DNA of 64,000 nt, taken from assembly GCA_902729315.2 (NCBI GenBank), contig LR746275.1, positions 2,574,501-2,638,500 of the forward strand, in the 5' to 3' direction. The notes below the pieces were generated by a model. It ran no database searches and was not told the origin of the DNA. It saw only the letters and a list, made by a program, of their open reading frames with translations. The position numbers were made by a program, and so were the translations under genes. The stretch is from Spirodela intermedia (lineage: Eukaryota; Streptophyta; Magnoliopsida; Alismatales; Araceae). Positions 1 through 11,511 of the stretch are shown one piece after another; position 1 is the first letter of the stretch, and every line of letters starts with the position of its first letter.

Positions 1-344
1 TTACGTTATATTAAAAAATAGAAAAAACAATTTCGGTTCTATTTTACGTTTAGATTAATAAAGTGTAAAATTCTAATTATCGAAATAAATAAGCTTCCAA
101 TTGTTGCCTTACCTCTCCATCTATCTATCACGCTGATTTTTCAATGAAACCCTTTCAACTTTTTAACTTATTTTAGAAACTATAAATTCTTATTTATTGT
201 GTTTGTACACTCCAGGAGTAAAACCTTCATCAGACCTCCTCTCCACGAGGCCAACAAAGCGGTTTCGGGCCTGCAACTCGGTGGGTAGCGGCGCTTCTCT
301 GGGAGTCGTCCTTCCTCTTCCTTCTCCACAGCGGGCTCTTGCTC
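1..344. other. 5' flank of the cyclophilin gene
   Basis: AT-rich to about base 200, then GC-rich towards the start codon at 345. This presumably holds the promoter and 5' leader of the CYP22-type gene. I see no other gene and no convincing TATA box. Confidence 0.4.
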
Positions 345-3300
345 ATGGCCGGAGCGAACAGTGTCAGTGCCGCCGCCACAGCGACGGTAGATTGGCACCT
401 GAGACCTCCGAACCCTAAGAACCCGATCGTCTTTTTCGACGTCACCATCGGGTCGATACCGGCTGGGAGGATCAAGATGGAGCTGTTCGCAGACATCATC
501 CCCAAGACCGCCGAGAATTTCAGGTGCCATTATCTATATTGCCTGTGTTTCTGTGAATGCTGCATCTGCCTTGATGCGGGGGCATGGTTTCTCCTCTGTG
601 TGGTCGGGAAATGCGTGACAGCCCTTTCGCGCCTTCAGTGGAATTTTTTTTGTTGAAGGGAGTTACAACACAGTGGGAGTTTGCGGTTGCGTAGTTGCTA
701 TAGCTCTTCATGGCTATCAGTGATGGATGATCCTGGGGTTGTTGGAAGATATATAGAGTATAGGATCATGATTTGATTTCTGGTATTTCTTGTGATGGTT
801 TCTCGCAACCAACCTTTTGCCTCATCTCAGTTCAATGAAGCTTGGGTCCATGTTTTTGTGGTGTTTCGATGACACTACCGCAAGATAAAGGATACGGGGT
901 TTTTCTCGGTTGCTTTGGCCAGGTTACGATGTCTCAGTTGATTTTCCTTCGCTATGCCTTTTCCTTCCCTGGTGTCATTAGATAAACTGTACCCTAGATG
1001 TGTTTTTCTTCAGATGCTGATTTGCTCGCAACACAAATAACTTATCAGTTATATCAGTCAACGGGGATTCTTATCAATTTTGTTCAGTCTGTGGTTGGTT
1101 GGCTGTAGAGAACCAAAAATAAAGAAAAAAAAACTGAATTATTAATGTACGGATGTGCATTAATAAAATGTCAAAAACTTGCAAAGCTTTAGGTCTTTCA
1201 AATATCTCTGGGATTCTTCTTCTCCAAAGGTTTTTAATAAACCGATTTTATGTCTTATTTTGATTTTAATAAACCTGTTTTTACGAATACTATCATGAAA
1301 GTACTTTATGATATTGAGAGTACTATATGACATCAGTTTTGTTATTTATTGGGCAGGCAACTTTGCACTGGTGAATACAGGTGAGTGAACTACTAATCAT
1401 CAATTTTATTATTTGATTCATTTTTCAGAAGATTTGTGCATTCTCTGGATAAATGCTCAATTTTATATCTATCAGTTGACTTGCTCTTCAGAGTTATTCT
1501 TCCAACTGTACTCAATTTTATTCAGTGATGCACGAATCTTATGTCATTGAACTTATCTTTCTGCACGTCTGTGGAATGTAGTTGCGTAAAACTTTAGATC
1601 TCTGTGGGAATACCCGATGCATTCTGTTTGTAAACAACTTAGTGCAACTTCTGTATTACGATGACAAATCGCTTGGTGAGAACAGTTTCTGTATTAAGAT
1701 GGCTTGTCCCATACTCGATTCATCAACCTACGCTCTCCGCGTTGTCTTCTCAAGGCTCTCCACTGGGTGGTTTGCCATTAGTTATACTTGAGTGGATACC
1801 TACTTCTCAAGGCCCTAGTATTTATGGGGGGAACATGCCTTCTGGGAGGTTGCTTGCATAACCAAGAAGATGACCTAGCATCGTAAGTGGCAGGCAACTG
1901 GGGTAGCAACTATCCAGGGCAAGTTAAAATTTTTCTCAATATTTTTGTAATTTTATTTCCCTACCTTTTCATTTAAAGCTTAGATGAGTCCAACTAATTA
2001 TATAACATCTGATGCAGTGAGATTGTTATAACTAAGCGTTCATAGTCATTAATATTTTGTAGACATCTGGGTAAAGTAAAATACTAGGGCCATGCTAAGA
2101 CGTTCGGAACAAATCTTCATGAGCTACCTTGGTTTGTCTCTTAGAATTTTTTGACTAGGCATCTGAGAACCCGTCAAGTATTTTATTTTCTAGAATTTTT
2201 TCACAGAATATGAGTATAACCTGTTGGCCGAACCTCATTCTGTATACAAATTCTACACCTCATGGTAGAACACACGAGACCCATTAATTTACACCTGTAC
2301 TCATTGGGTGTCAAATAGCATATCACAAACCTCACTTATGCACCAAGCTCATATTCCTGGTACCCACGTGACATTCTTTTCCTACATACCAAAAATGGCT
2401 AGCATTCTTTGGCCATCCTCAGCCTCGTGATGGACTTCTTCTATTCTCAATCTATAATTCTTTTGACAGAAAAGCAGGGGTGCCAGTCGGCTTCAAAAAT
2501 TGCCACTTCCATCGGGTGATCAAGGAATTTATGATTCAGGGTGGGGACTTCCTCAAGGTCTGTCTCACTATCTACCCGTGATTCTGAAATGATGTAGTTT
2601 CTCTCTCTTTACGTTCTTCATTACCCTGAATCAAGTTCTCGTCGTGCAAATTCCATCCGCTCTCAAACTAACTGCACCCCGATTTGCAGGGAGATGGCAG
2701 TGGATGCGTGTGCATTTATGGAAGCAAGTTTGACGATGAAAACTTCATCGCCAAACATACCGGCCCTGGATTGCTATCTATGGTATGCAGCTTCTCCTAA
2801 CCTGGCCCCATTTGGTAAGCCTGAAATTGAACTTGAGCCCAGATTGAACTGGATCAGGGCCCAGTGGAATTTATCACAATCCCATCTTATATCATGGCAT
2901 GAGTATTGATCTCTCTACCATTTCCTCCGAACTATGGACCGAAGCTTGTTGATGTAAGCTCGATCTTCATGGCGGATAGTTTGTGGTAGTAAACCAGAGC
3001 CCAGCCAAGAGTTTAGTTGAATACGAAACAACACAGTAAGAATGGCGGAGAGGCAAAGGGTACCTCAGCCTGCATAATCTCCCCTAGTCTTTCTTGGTTT
3101 GAAATGATTCCATTGTAAAATATTGGAGAACCGCAGTGGAGAGAGTAACTCCCGTTGAGCACGTTCAGATAATGTTTTTATTCTCAAAACCCCTCTCTAG
3201 TGTTCTCAAAACCCTTGCATCAAAACAGGTAGGTTGGGATCACCCATGAATTATCTTTTTATAGAAAAATTCAGAACACTTGTTCTTCCAAATTTTGATC

Positions 3301-4037
3301 AGGATTACTGATCTTCAGTGCACGATGGCATGCCTCCTCTTCTTCCTCTTTCGCATGTCATCATGACCGCTTCTCTCTGAACATCAAAAACCATCGAGAA
3401 CTAGCTACATTTGCATTTAAAGTAAAAAATATTAGAATTATATTCTCTTGATGTAATCGCTCGTATCAACTTTTTTTTTTGCCTGAATCTGTTGATCTTC
3501 CTACTTTTTGCAGGCTAACAGTGGGCCGAATACCAACGGATGCCAGGTACAATCGATCATCACTTGTTTTCTGCCATGAATTTATTAGATCGGAGAACAT
3601 GTCTGAGATCAAGCGAAAACATGCTGAGTAATTAATGTCTTAACCAGCAAGTCGTTCCCTTTTTCTTTTTTCTTTTTTTTTAATTCCGCAGTTCTTCATT
3701 ACCTGCGCCAAATGTGACTGGCTAGACAACAAGCACGTGGTCTTCGGGGTAAGCTCTAGCTCACATCCATGAACTAATCTCTCCTAATATGCAGCCGGGA
3801 TTATGACCGCCGGTAGCCATTAATCAAGCCTCTTAAGCTCAGCCTGGTCGAAGGATCATGAGCTTTTCTTTTTTAGATCAAATGAGCGTTTTTCCCCGTG
3901 AAATTCACGTTCATAAATTCTTGCAGAGGGTGCTGGGAGATGGGTTGCTGGTCGTCCGGAAGATCGAGAACGTAGCCACCGGGCCGAACAATCGGCCAAA
4001 GCTGGCCTGCGTCATAGCCGAGTGCGGCGAAATGTAG
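345..4037 (+). CDS. CYP22: Peptidyl-prolyl cis-trans isomerase, CYP22/PPIH-type cyclophilin
   Basis: Seven exons: 345-523, 1357-1380, 2470-2557, 2690-2782, 3514-3546, 3692-3748 and 3927-4037. All have GT-AG introns and the phases close to a 194-residue protein ending in CGEM. It is a single cyclophilin domain with a short N-terminal extension of about 25 residues. Catalytic positions of the family are all present: Arg83, Phe88 and Gln91 in [10 protein letters not shown], Phe141 in FFITCAK, and Trp149 and His154 in DWLDNKH. The sequence closely resembles plant CYP22 and animal PPIH (USA-CyP), which belong to the U4/U6.U5 snRNP, so a nuclear splicing role is inferred from the family. There is no signal or transit peptide. 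The start is the ATG at 345; the TTG six bases upstream in frame is not a plausible start. The 3' flank carries a tandem repeat (4113-4505). The gene converges on the kinase gene on the other strand. Confidence 0.95.
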
Positions 4038-4112
4038 AAGAACCCCTACCCATTTAAATGGGCTCGGATGAACGATTGAAACACTGCATCTTGCTGTCCT
4101 CCCCTGTCGTAA

Positions 4113-4505
4113 ACTGAAAGGTAGGGTTTTGCTGAAGCTGAGGGTTCACCTTCCTGGGTTGTTTGCGGCAAGAAGGGGAAGCGCCTTCCTGACGGATAGA
4201 ACAGTGTTGGGTTCTACAGTGCTCTCTCTCTCTCTACAGTTATGGGCTTCATAGCACTGAAAGGTAGAATCTTGCTGAAGCTGGGGGGGTTCACCTTTCT
4301 GGGATTGTCTGCGGCAAGAAGGGAAAGCGTCTTCCTGACGTATAGCACAGTGTTGGGTTCTACAGTGCTCTCTTCTCTCTCTCTCTCTCGCTACAGTACA
4401 TGGGCTTCATAGCACTGAAAGGTAGAAGCGCCTTCCTGACGGATAGAACAGTGTTGGGTTCTACAGTGCTCACTCTCTCTACAGTATATGGGCTTCATAG
4501 TACTA
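4113..4505 (+). repeat. Tandem repeat of about 150 bp, three copies, 3' of CYP22
   Basis: Three head-to-tail copies begin near 4113, 4256 and 4414, each opening with ACTGAAAGGTAG. Copies 1 and 2 are full length (about 143 and 158 bp). Copy 3 lacks the middle part and runs to about 4505. Each copy contains a CTCTCT tract followed by CTACAGT and ATGGGCTTCATAG. The array starts only 76 bases after the CYP22 stop codon, so it probably lies in the 3' UTR or just beyond it. Confidence 0.85.
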
Positions 4506-4890
4506 AGATAGCATCAACCCAAATCAGCTGCGTTATTGACAACGTAAGGAGTCAGTATTACAGCGGGCATTCAACTCGGCCAGGCTTCAATCGATTCCTT
4601 GTTCCCTGTGTAGTATCATCATCATAATCATCGTCATCACCGTCCTCTCTAACCCTCTTCTGTACATTCCCCCTGAAGAACACTTGACACACCCACAGAA
4701 TGATGAAAATGGAAACTAACGATAAGAGCGGTGCCTGAAGCCGAACAGTCTCATGCCCAACCGAGCCCCCCCCCGATTCTCAGACGTCGGTGACCACATC
4801 GCCGCCACACCTCTCCGGGCTGCCGCCGCCACCGCCGTCACCGACGCCATGAGGAGTCCTCAACGAGAATCAATGGGCGGCTGGTGGCAG
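4506..4890. other. Intergenic space between convergent CYP22 and CRK
   Basis: This stretch between the two 3' ends contains an ATC/ATCATC-rich patch near 4615-4645. I see no coding exon in it. It should hold the two polyadenylation regions. Confidence 0.4.
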
Positions 4891-7800
4891 TTAGACCTTG
4901 GGGCGGGACGACAGCCCATGAACGAGCCGCACAAATCCCAGGAAGCTCAGCTTCCCATCAGAATGCCGGATCCAGTCTTGGAGAACAACGTGGACGGGGA
5001 CTGACGGACTGAGCCCCAGCTCCTGCAAGTAAAACCAACCCCTTTAGAGCTCATCCTCTGGCTCCTGCTAATAAATGAAACTTTTTTCCCTTTTTTTTAA
5101 AAAAAAAATCGGTCTCGAAATAAACCCGAAATAGAAAGTTTTTTTATGGGATTTTGGCGTCAAGATATTGCCCAGAAAAGGCAGAAGAAAAAGGAAGGTT
5201 CTTGCTGAATCTTACGGAGGCCAGTTCTTCGATCATGATGGGCCTGTTCCCATCTTTCTCAAACAGCTCGTATGCGTGGTGGGCACGCTGATCCCAGCCC
5301 TCCGATCCCTCCAGCAGATGAACGCTGATCGCGGCGGCGGCAAACTCCTCAAAATCTAACTTCCTGTACTGGAGTGAGCTGACCTGCAAGATAAAAAGAC
5401 GTTGACTATACCGAATGAGCATCCATATCGTCCCGTATTCTGGCACCACGAAGGATGCAAGACAAGAAGACGTTGACTAGAAAATATCCTCTCTCAAGAC
5501 TGTGTACCGTATTCACAAAATCGAAGACCCTCGATTCCTTCATCGCATCCGTCGAATACTTCGCCACAGCCTGCGGCGATGAGATGCCGAAGAATGAACT
5601 CCAGAAAAAGAAGAAGAAGAAGAAGAGAAATAAACAGATAAATAAAAGATTAAAAAGTGAAAAAACTCACTGTTTTAAAGCTTTGCATGGAAATGTAGCC
5701 GTTCTTGTTCGGCCCCAACATTGTGAATTGCTCGCGCATGTAAGAGATCTCATTTGGCATCAGAGTTTTTGCAAGAGCCTGCCATAAATTAATATATATA
5801 TTCATAATTAAGTAAGCAAGCAAATAAATAAATCGATGGAGGGGAATGGAGGAAACCCAAGAAGAAGAAAAAAAAAGACTTAAATAATTAAATTCTGCCA
5901 GTAGATACGATTCCCACTCCAAGAAAGCATGAATATCTTGAAGGGATACCAGGAGGGAGTTTGTGGGAAGAGAAGGATCATACCCCCATGGCGGCTTTCC
6001 GCAAGGCAGTTGTGCATACATAACCCTTCACACGCCTATAAATGGATATATCCAGGGGGATCTTCGCATCTTGGGAGCCACATATCCAGGGATGGCCTAC
6101 ATTAGACAGAAAAATAGGATTAATAAAACACCAAAAATAGAAACTGGGTCGATTTATTTTAGAAAATAATAATTAATAAATAAATAAAACCTACTTAGGG
6201 ACTGGGCTGCGGTCATTCTCTTGCGATAGTCCTTATTCAGTAACCTCTTGATAAAATCTTTGGCTTCGGCTGAGAGGGATGGCCAGGGCTCATCCTCAAA
6301 GTTGGGGTCCGCCTTGAGAACGACGCGGAATATGGCTGACTCGGTGCGGGCCCAGAAAGGCCGGCTCCCACAGAGGAGAATGTATGCGATCACCCCAATG
6401 CTCCACATGTCAGCTTCTGTGCCGTACGATCTGTGGAGGACCTCGGGAGCCACATAGTACGCGCTTCCCACGATGTCGTTCAGTCTCTCATCTGCAGCAA
6501 GTCCCCCAAGAACAACGGTCAAATGGGTTCGAATATTTTTCAAACCAGAAGAACTTGAAAGCAATAACAAGAGTAAAGATTTATTCTTTCTGAGATCCCA
6601 ATGATTCATGGGGACTGACCCGGCCTCACATAATCCGACAGACCAAAGTCAATGGCCTTCAAGGGAGCCCTTTCATCCTTTGTGGTGAAAAGAAAATTCT
6701 GCAGAAAATGTTTGGGGTGCTCAGAAGATTTGAGAATCTTGGATCGAAGAAAGTCAACGGAAATCTGATTCTGGGACATAGAATTTACCTCGGGCTTCAG
6801 ATCTCGGTGCACGACTCCCTGGAGATGGCAGAAAGAAACCACATTCAGGATCTGGACGATGACGGTCTTGGCATCTTCCTCTGAGTACTTCCCTCCCCTG
6901 AAAGACGCCAACACAGTTGGCAGAATCATGACCGCACAATTGAATATCCCAATGATCAGAGATGATGTATTTGAATACAATGCAAGGAAAAAAAAGAGGG
7001 GGGGTGGGGTGGTTTTACCTTGAGATAATCCTATCCAAAAGTTCGCCTCCTTTACATAACCTGATGAACATGAAGACATTCAGCCATGTCAGAATATATA
7101 TATATAAATCGAAGAACTTTATTGACGTTTACAACCTCTTTATAAATGAAAACGATTAAAACCCATGAAAATTTAAACCAAGAGGGAAATACATAAGTTG
7201 ACTTTTAGATAGAAAATCATTTATGGTGGACTTTTTGGCCTCACATTTGGAACCATATTTAGCAGAGCTGATGAGCAGATCCAGACCAGCATTATTTTAA
7301 AAAAAAAAGGGGATGTTCTTATCTTCACTCAAACCTTCTATCCAGAATGCCAGATCAGAAACGGAAAAAAAATATTACATATGAAAATAAATGAATATCT
7401 TGAGAGGAGGAGGGCCTATGCAATGCTTCCCATACCAGATTTAGGAAGTAAAATATTCCAGGAAAGGAAAAAAAAAAAAAAGATGCCAGAGATGCTAATA
7501 ACACAGAGACTAGCTTACTTACTCCATTACAATATAAACGTTGTCCTCGTCCTCACAGGCATCGTAAAACTCCACCAGATTCTTGTGTCCCGTGAGAGCT
7601 CTCAATATCTTGACTTCTCTCCGCACATCCTCAATGGCGATTGCCGTCGTCATCTGCCAAAGCACAACGCTGGTTAGATCCGGCTGTTCATCTGAGGATT
7701 ACCCATCAAAGCAGAGATCCGGTTTCCGTATAATACGTGATATACGATCAGAAACAATGGGAAAATTCGGTTTTTTTTTTCACCGAGAAGAAAGAGGATT

Positions 7801-8418
7801 TTTCTGATTAAATTAGTATATAAAAAAAAGTAAATGCTCTAACTTGCGGTCAAAGGATCTCGAGGAGCAGGAAGATCCAGAGGCAAAAACCTAAGCTATG
7901 CAACAGTTGCGGGGACTGACCTTGGATTTGGGGATCACTTTGACTGCGACCTCCTGCCCTTTCAACTCTCCCTTCTTGGCCGTGGCGGAGGAGGTATACC
8001 CGAAATGCCCCCGGCCGACCTCTTCTCCGAGCTCGTACTTGGCGAAGAAGTTCTTCGAGAACCCGAAGCTCTTGTCCAAGCCCAATTCGGCTTCCGATCC
8101 TTCAGGAATCGAGGCCCCGTTCGGCTTCACCGAGCCATGGCGGCGAGCGAGGAGGGCCTTGATGTGCTTCGCGGGGGAGGGAGGGGGAAAGGGGCGCTTG
8201 AAAATCCGCAGCGGGGTCGAGTTATGGCCGGAATTGGCGGGGGAACCCTTGAGGGAGCTCCACAGAGGGCTCGGGCTGTAAAAGGGGAACTTGGAGTACT
8301 TTGGGGTACGCGGAATTGGAGGGGGCTCCTCGGCGCTAGGGTTTACAGGATCTTTCTCTCTGGGGGAGGAGACGCTCGGTGGGGGGCTTCCGACTGGCTT
8401 TCCATGGCAGAGCCCCAT
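4891..8418 (-). CDS. CRK: CDPK-related protein kinase (CRK family)
   Basis: Eleven exons in transcript order: 7921-8418, 7523-7653, 7019-7060, 6789-6897, 6620-6698, 6195-6491, 5984-6096, 5671-5778, 5508-5570, 5216-5383 and 4891-5022. Phases close to 579 residues, close to the roughly 576 of Arabidopsis CRK1. The N-terminus MGLCHGKP carries Gly2 and Cys4, a typical N-myristoylation plus palmitoylation signal, so membrane attachment is likely. A Pro/Ser-rich variable region follows, then a Ser/Thr kinase domain with glycine loop GRGHFG (135-140), Lys160, HRDLKPEN around 254-261 and DFG at 277-279. The C-terminal part resembles the degenerate EF-hand region of CRKs (motifs [10 protein letters not shown] and [16 protein letters not shown]), so direct calcium control is probably weak compared with true CDPKs. 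The first exon is markedly GC-rich. Which CRK paralogue this is cannot be told. Confidence 0.95.
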
Positions 8419-8986
8419 GGAAATCAGAATCTAAGAGGCCAGAAAGTGGAGGGGCAAGAAGCCTGGAGAGGAGGAGTTCTTATGATCGGGAGTCTAGACG
8501 GAATAATTTCGAAGATCAGAGCAAGATATTGGGAGCTCAGAGCAGGGGAAGTGAGAAGACATCAGCACGGGTGCGGTAATACTGATCAGAAGAGCCAAGG
8601 ACAAAACTGAACGGTACCAGTAGAGAGAGAAAGGGGGGGGGGGGAGGGCAGAGAGAGAGAGAGACTGCCGGACAAAGAGATCAGGGACAGCTATCTTAAA
8701 ACTCCCCACGAAGAACGCGGAGATGCCCACGTCCCCAAGCTCGGAGACGGTCCACAGGGATCGCAAGGAAGACAGAAAAGGAAAAGAAAAGGAAACTCCC
8801 TTTGCCCCTTTCCACCTTTTCTTGGGGTTCGTCTCTGTGAGGGCATATGTTCTCCTCTCTCTCTTTACGGTACCATCGGCTGATGACGAGAGAGAGAGGA
8901 AATGGTCTTGCTTCTCTTCTGTGGGGGAATCGCCCGCTGGGTGTTTGATCGCCAACAGGCTGTCCCTTTAATCATCTACCCAAATT

Positions 8987-8992
<6 letters not shown>

Positions 8993-9027
<35 letters not shown>

Positions 9028-9080
9028 CCCATGCCCCTAGCTTCTGTTCACGCTCTCCTCTCTCTCTCTCTCTCTCTCTT
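8993..9080. repeat. (GA)n tract followed by (CT)n tract
   Basis: A (GA)n run at about 8993-9024 is followed by a (CT)n run at about 9054-9080. Being complementary, the two could pair into a hairpin. They sit about 575-660 bases upstream of the CRK start codon. Confidence 0.85.
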
Positions 9081-9421
9081 CTTCCCTTCTCTTCGAAGTT
9101 CCATGCGCTTCTGTTCACGCGTTTATGAGTTTCCCGTATGAGGAAGGAGAGAGTTGACCGGCTGCGTCCCCTCCTTCCTCCCCGGTGACAGCGATCTGCA
9201 ACTACATTTAACTACCCCCCCTCTGAAGAGAGAGAGAGAGAAGAGGGAGAGAGGGGCTCCCTTCTTCCCAGGCGTCTCGCCAGCTTCTCACTGTGCGGGC
9301 CTCCGTGGATAATCAATTCCACGAATCTCTCAGTGCCTAGACCCTGCCACGGAGTTGCACCCGCTTTCAATGGAGGTGGCCCCCCGACAACCGCAGATCA
9401 GAAGGTAGAGAGAGAAAGGTC

Positions 9422-9445
9422 GAGAGAGAGAGAGAGAGAGAGAGA
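9422..9445. repeat. (GA)n microsatellite
   Basis: Uninterrupted GA dinucleotide run in the CRK upstream region. Confidence 0.85.
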
Positions 9446-10475
9446 TATGCATAGATTGCAGCGACTGCGAGATTCAGACAGAGACCACACTGTTCCGAAA
9501 AAACCTCGTCAAATTTCTCCATTTCTTCCATTTTCCCTCCTCGATCCTCCCAACCTCCCCCCCCAATCGACGAAGTCGAAGAGAAGCATCTGCGAGAAGC
9601 ACCACCCCCATTCGCCGACCCATTACTCATCCACAGAAGAAAACTTCTTCAGACGTTGAAGTGGCAACCGCCGTCAGCCGCCGCCGCCAAAATGTAGACC
9701 CCACTCCTCCGGCGGAACGCATCCGATACCCAGTTGCCCGTTAACCACGTGTCACATCCACATTATCCTTGTGGAATGTCGCCGTCAACTAGACCGCCAC
9801 AGGGATCCGACCCGGGAAGCCCCCCGGCGGATCTTCGTCCGTCGTCCTCACACGTGGCGTGAGCCCTCTTGCCCATATAACAAAAAACATATTAAAAGTC
9901 AAATGGCTCTCTAGAAGCTTACTCTGTTTTGGGTTATTTAATTGGGGCCATTTGGGGCTGCACTGTTTTATTAATTCGACGGCGCCTAGAAGTATGTGAG
10001 ATTGTGAGATCAGCCCGACCAATGGCTCCGGTGGTCGATATTAATCGCTTCAAAAAAAAAAAAAACCTTTTTTTTTAACGCTTTGGGTAGTGGGATGAGC
10101 TCACTTTGACTTTTAACTTTCACAATTTTTATTGTTTTAATTTCCACACAGACGGTTCTAGATGGGCTCGGCCCAGTCATGTCCTGATTCCCATCCCGGC
10201 TCTAACAAAAGTCAACGCCACATCGTTCATACATAAAATAACCCAATCAACTTCCTCTCTCGCTCTAGAACATGGGACAGTTTATGATAACTAATGGGCC
10301 TTTTATGGGGCTTTGGAGGGTTTCACCCCGAATCTCCATTTCCCAATGGCACGGCTAGTCAACGCCATCCCCTCTTGATGACGGTCTGAAAAAGTCGAGT
10401 TGATTTATTAAGAGCCTTTGGTCATCCACACCGGGCTACTCAACCACGAATTGGTGCGTTCATCTCCAGATGTTC

Positions 10476-10476
<1 letters not shown>

Positions 10477-10511
<35 letters not shown>
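10477..10511. repeat. (AG)n microsatellite
   Basis: Uninterrupted AG run of about 17 units in the intergenic spacer. Confidence 0.9.
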
Positions 10512-10517
<6 letters not shown>

Positions 10518-10658
10518 CTACGATCAACCCCTATCCAGCCGCAATTTTTTTTACTATTTCCCGGGTAGAGTTTTTATCTTATTATCATGACGCGGGTTTT
10601 ATTAAAAAAATGATATCAATTAAAATGAGGCTTCGAGGGTCTGAAAAAATAATATCAA

Positions 10659-10679
10659 TATATATATATATATATATAT
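10659..10679. repeat. (TA)n microsatellite
   Basis: About ten TA units in an AT-rich part of the spacer. Confidence 0.85.
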
Positions 10680-11511
10680 TTTAAATCCCCAAGAATATAC
10701 CCAGAAGCTTTGCTTTTTAATTTCCCGATTAATTTGATGTTTCATAAATCGGTTAATACCTTTTTTTTTGTGTAGGCGAACAGTCACATTCGTCTTTATT
10801 TTTTCGGGTTTCCTTCTCGGGTCCCATCTGTCTCGAGATGCCCGCCATCGTACGGTGCCCACAATCATTCCTCTGACACGACGGCTCCTGTTCCTCCCTC
10901 GGAGCCTTCTGGCGAAATTATGTCATCATTATTATTTTTATTATTTATTACAAATAATACCTTTTTGTCACATTTTTTTAACATGGACGATAAAAAAATA
11001 ACAACTGGAGAATGAACACGACTTGAAGGTTGCAATCTCGAAGGGCGGATCCGTTCCAACGTACATAAAAGTAATTTTCTTCCTACGGAGGGCTTTTTCC
11101 GAAATTAGCCTCTCACTAAGTTAATTGGCGACGTGGCCATAGGCTACTTACGCATTTGTCGGAGTCCTATTGGGCCGATGGAAGGAGGGCCGCGCTACTT
11201 TCTAAGCCTTGATGGTCCTCAGAGTGGGCTCTCCCAGGAATACGTGATGGCCCAAGCCTGCTTGCTTCCTGGGCACTAAGGGGACACTTATTGGGCTGAC
11301 GAATGTGGGCCACAAAACCATGTGTTACAAATGGGTTAGTGGGCCCATAAAGATGCTCTCTCTCTCTCTCTCCGTTTTTCAGAGACCTCTCACCCCGCCC
11401 TCTCTGGGCAACGTCTTCTTCTTCGTCTTCGTCACTGTGTATCTCACTCAGAAGGTCCACACGCAGTAGTTCCTTCTCGTACCTAGCTTTTCCCTCGGGT
11501 TTGCTAGTCGA

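Larger units (their letters stand above)
8419..11511. promoter_or_regulatory. Divergent intergenic region between CRK (-) and MOC1 (+)
   Basis: About 3.1 kb with no supported exon. The part nearest CRK is full of GA/CT tracts (near 8640-8665, 8993-9024, 9054-9080, 9220-9250 and 9422-9445), typical of plant 5' leaders and core promoters. The middle is AT-rich with poly-A/T runs, a (GA)n at 10477-10511 and a (TA)n near 10659-10679. Open frames here are low-complexity or lack family resemblance, so I treat them as spurious. Confidence 0.6.

Noticed and set aside
180-530. Minus-strand open frame of 116 codons over the first CYP22 exon
   Set aside because: It is a shadow of the GC-rich plus-strand exon, which has clear cyclophilin sequence and splice sites.
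9333-9659. Frame with repeated RERERER in the CRK upstream region
   Set aside because: It is produced by the (GA)n microsatellite and has no homology.
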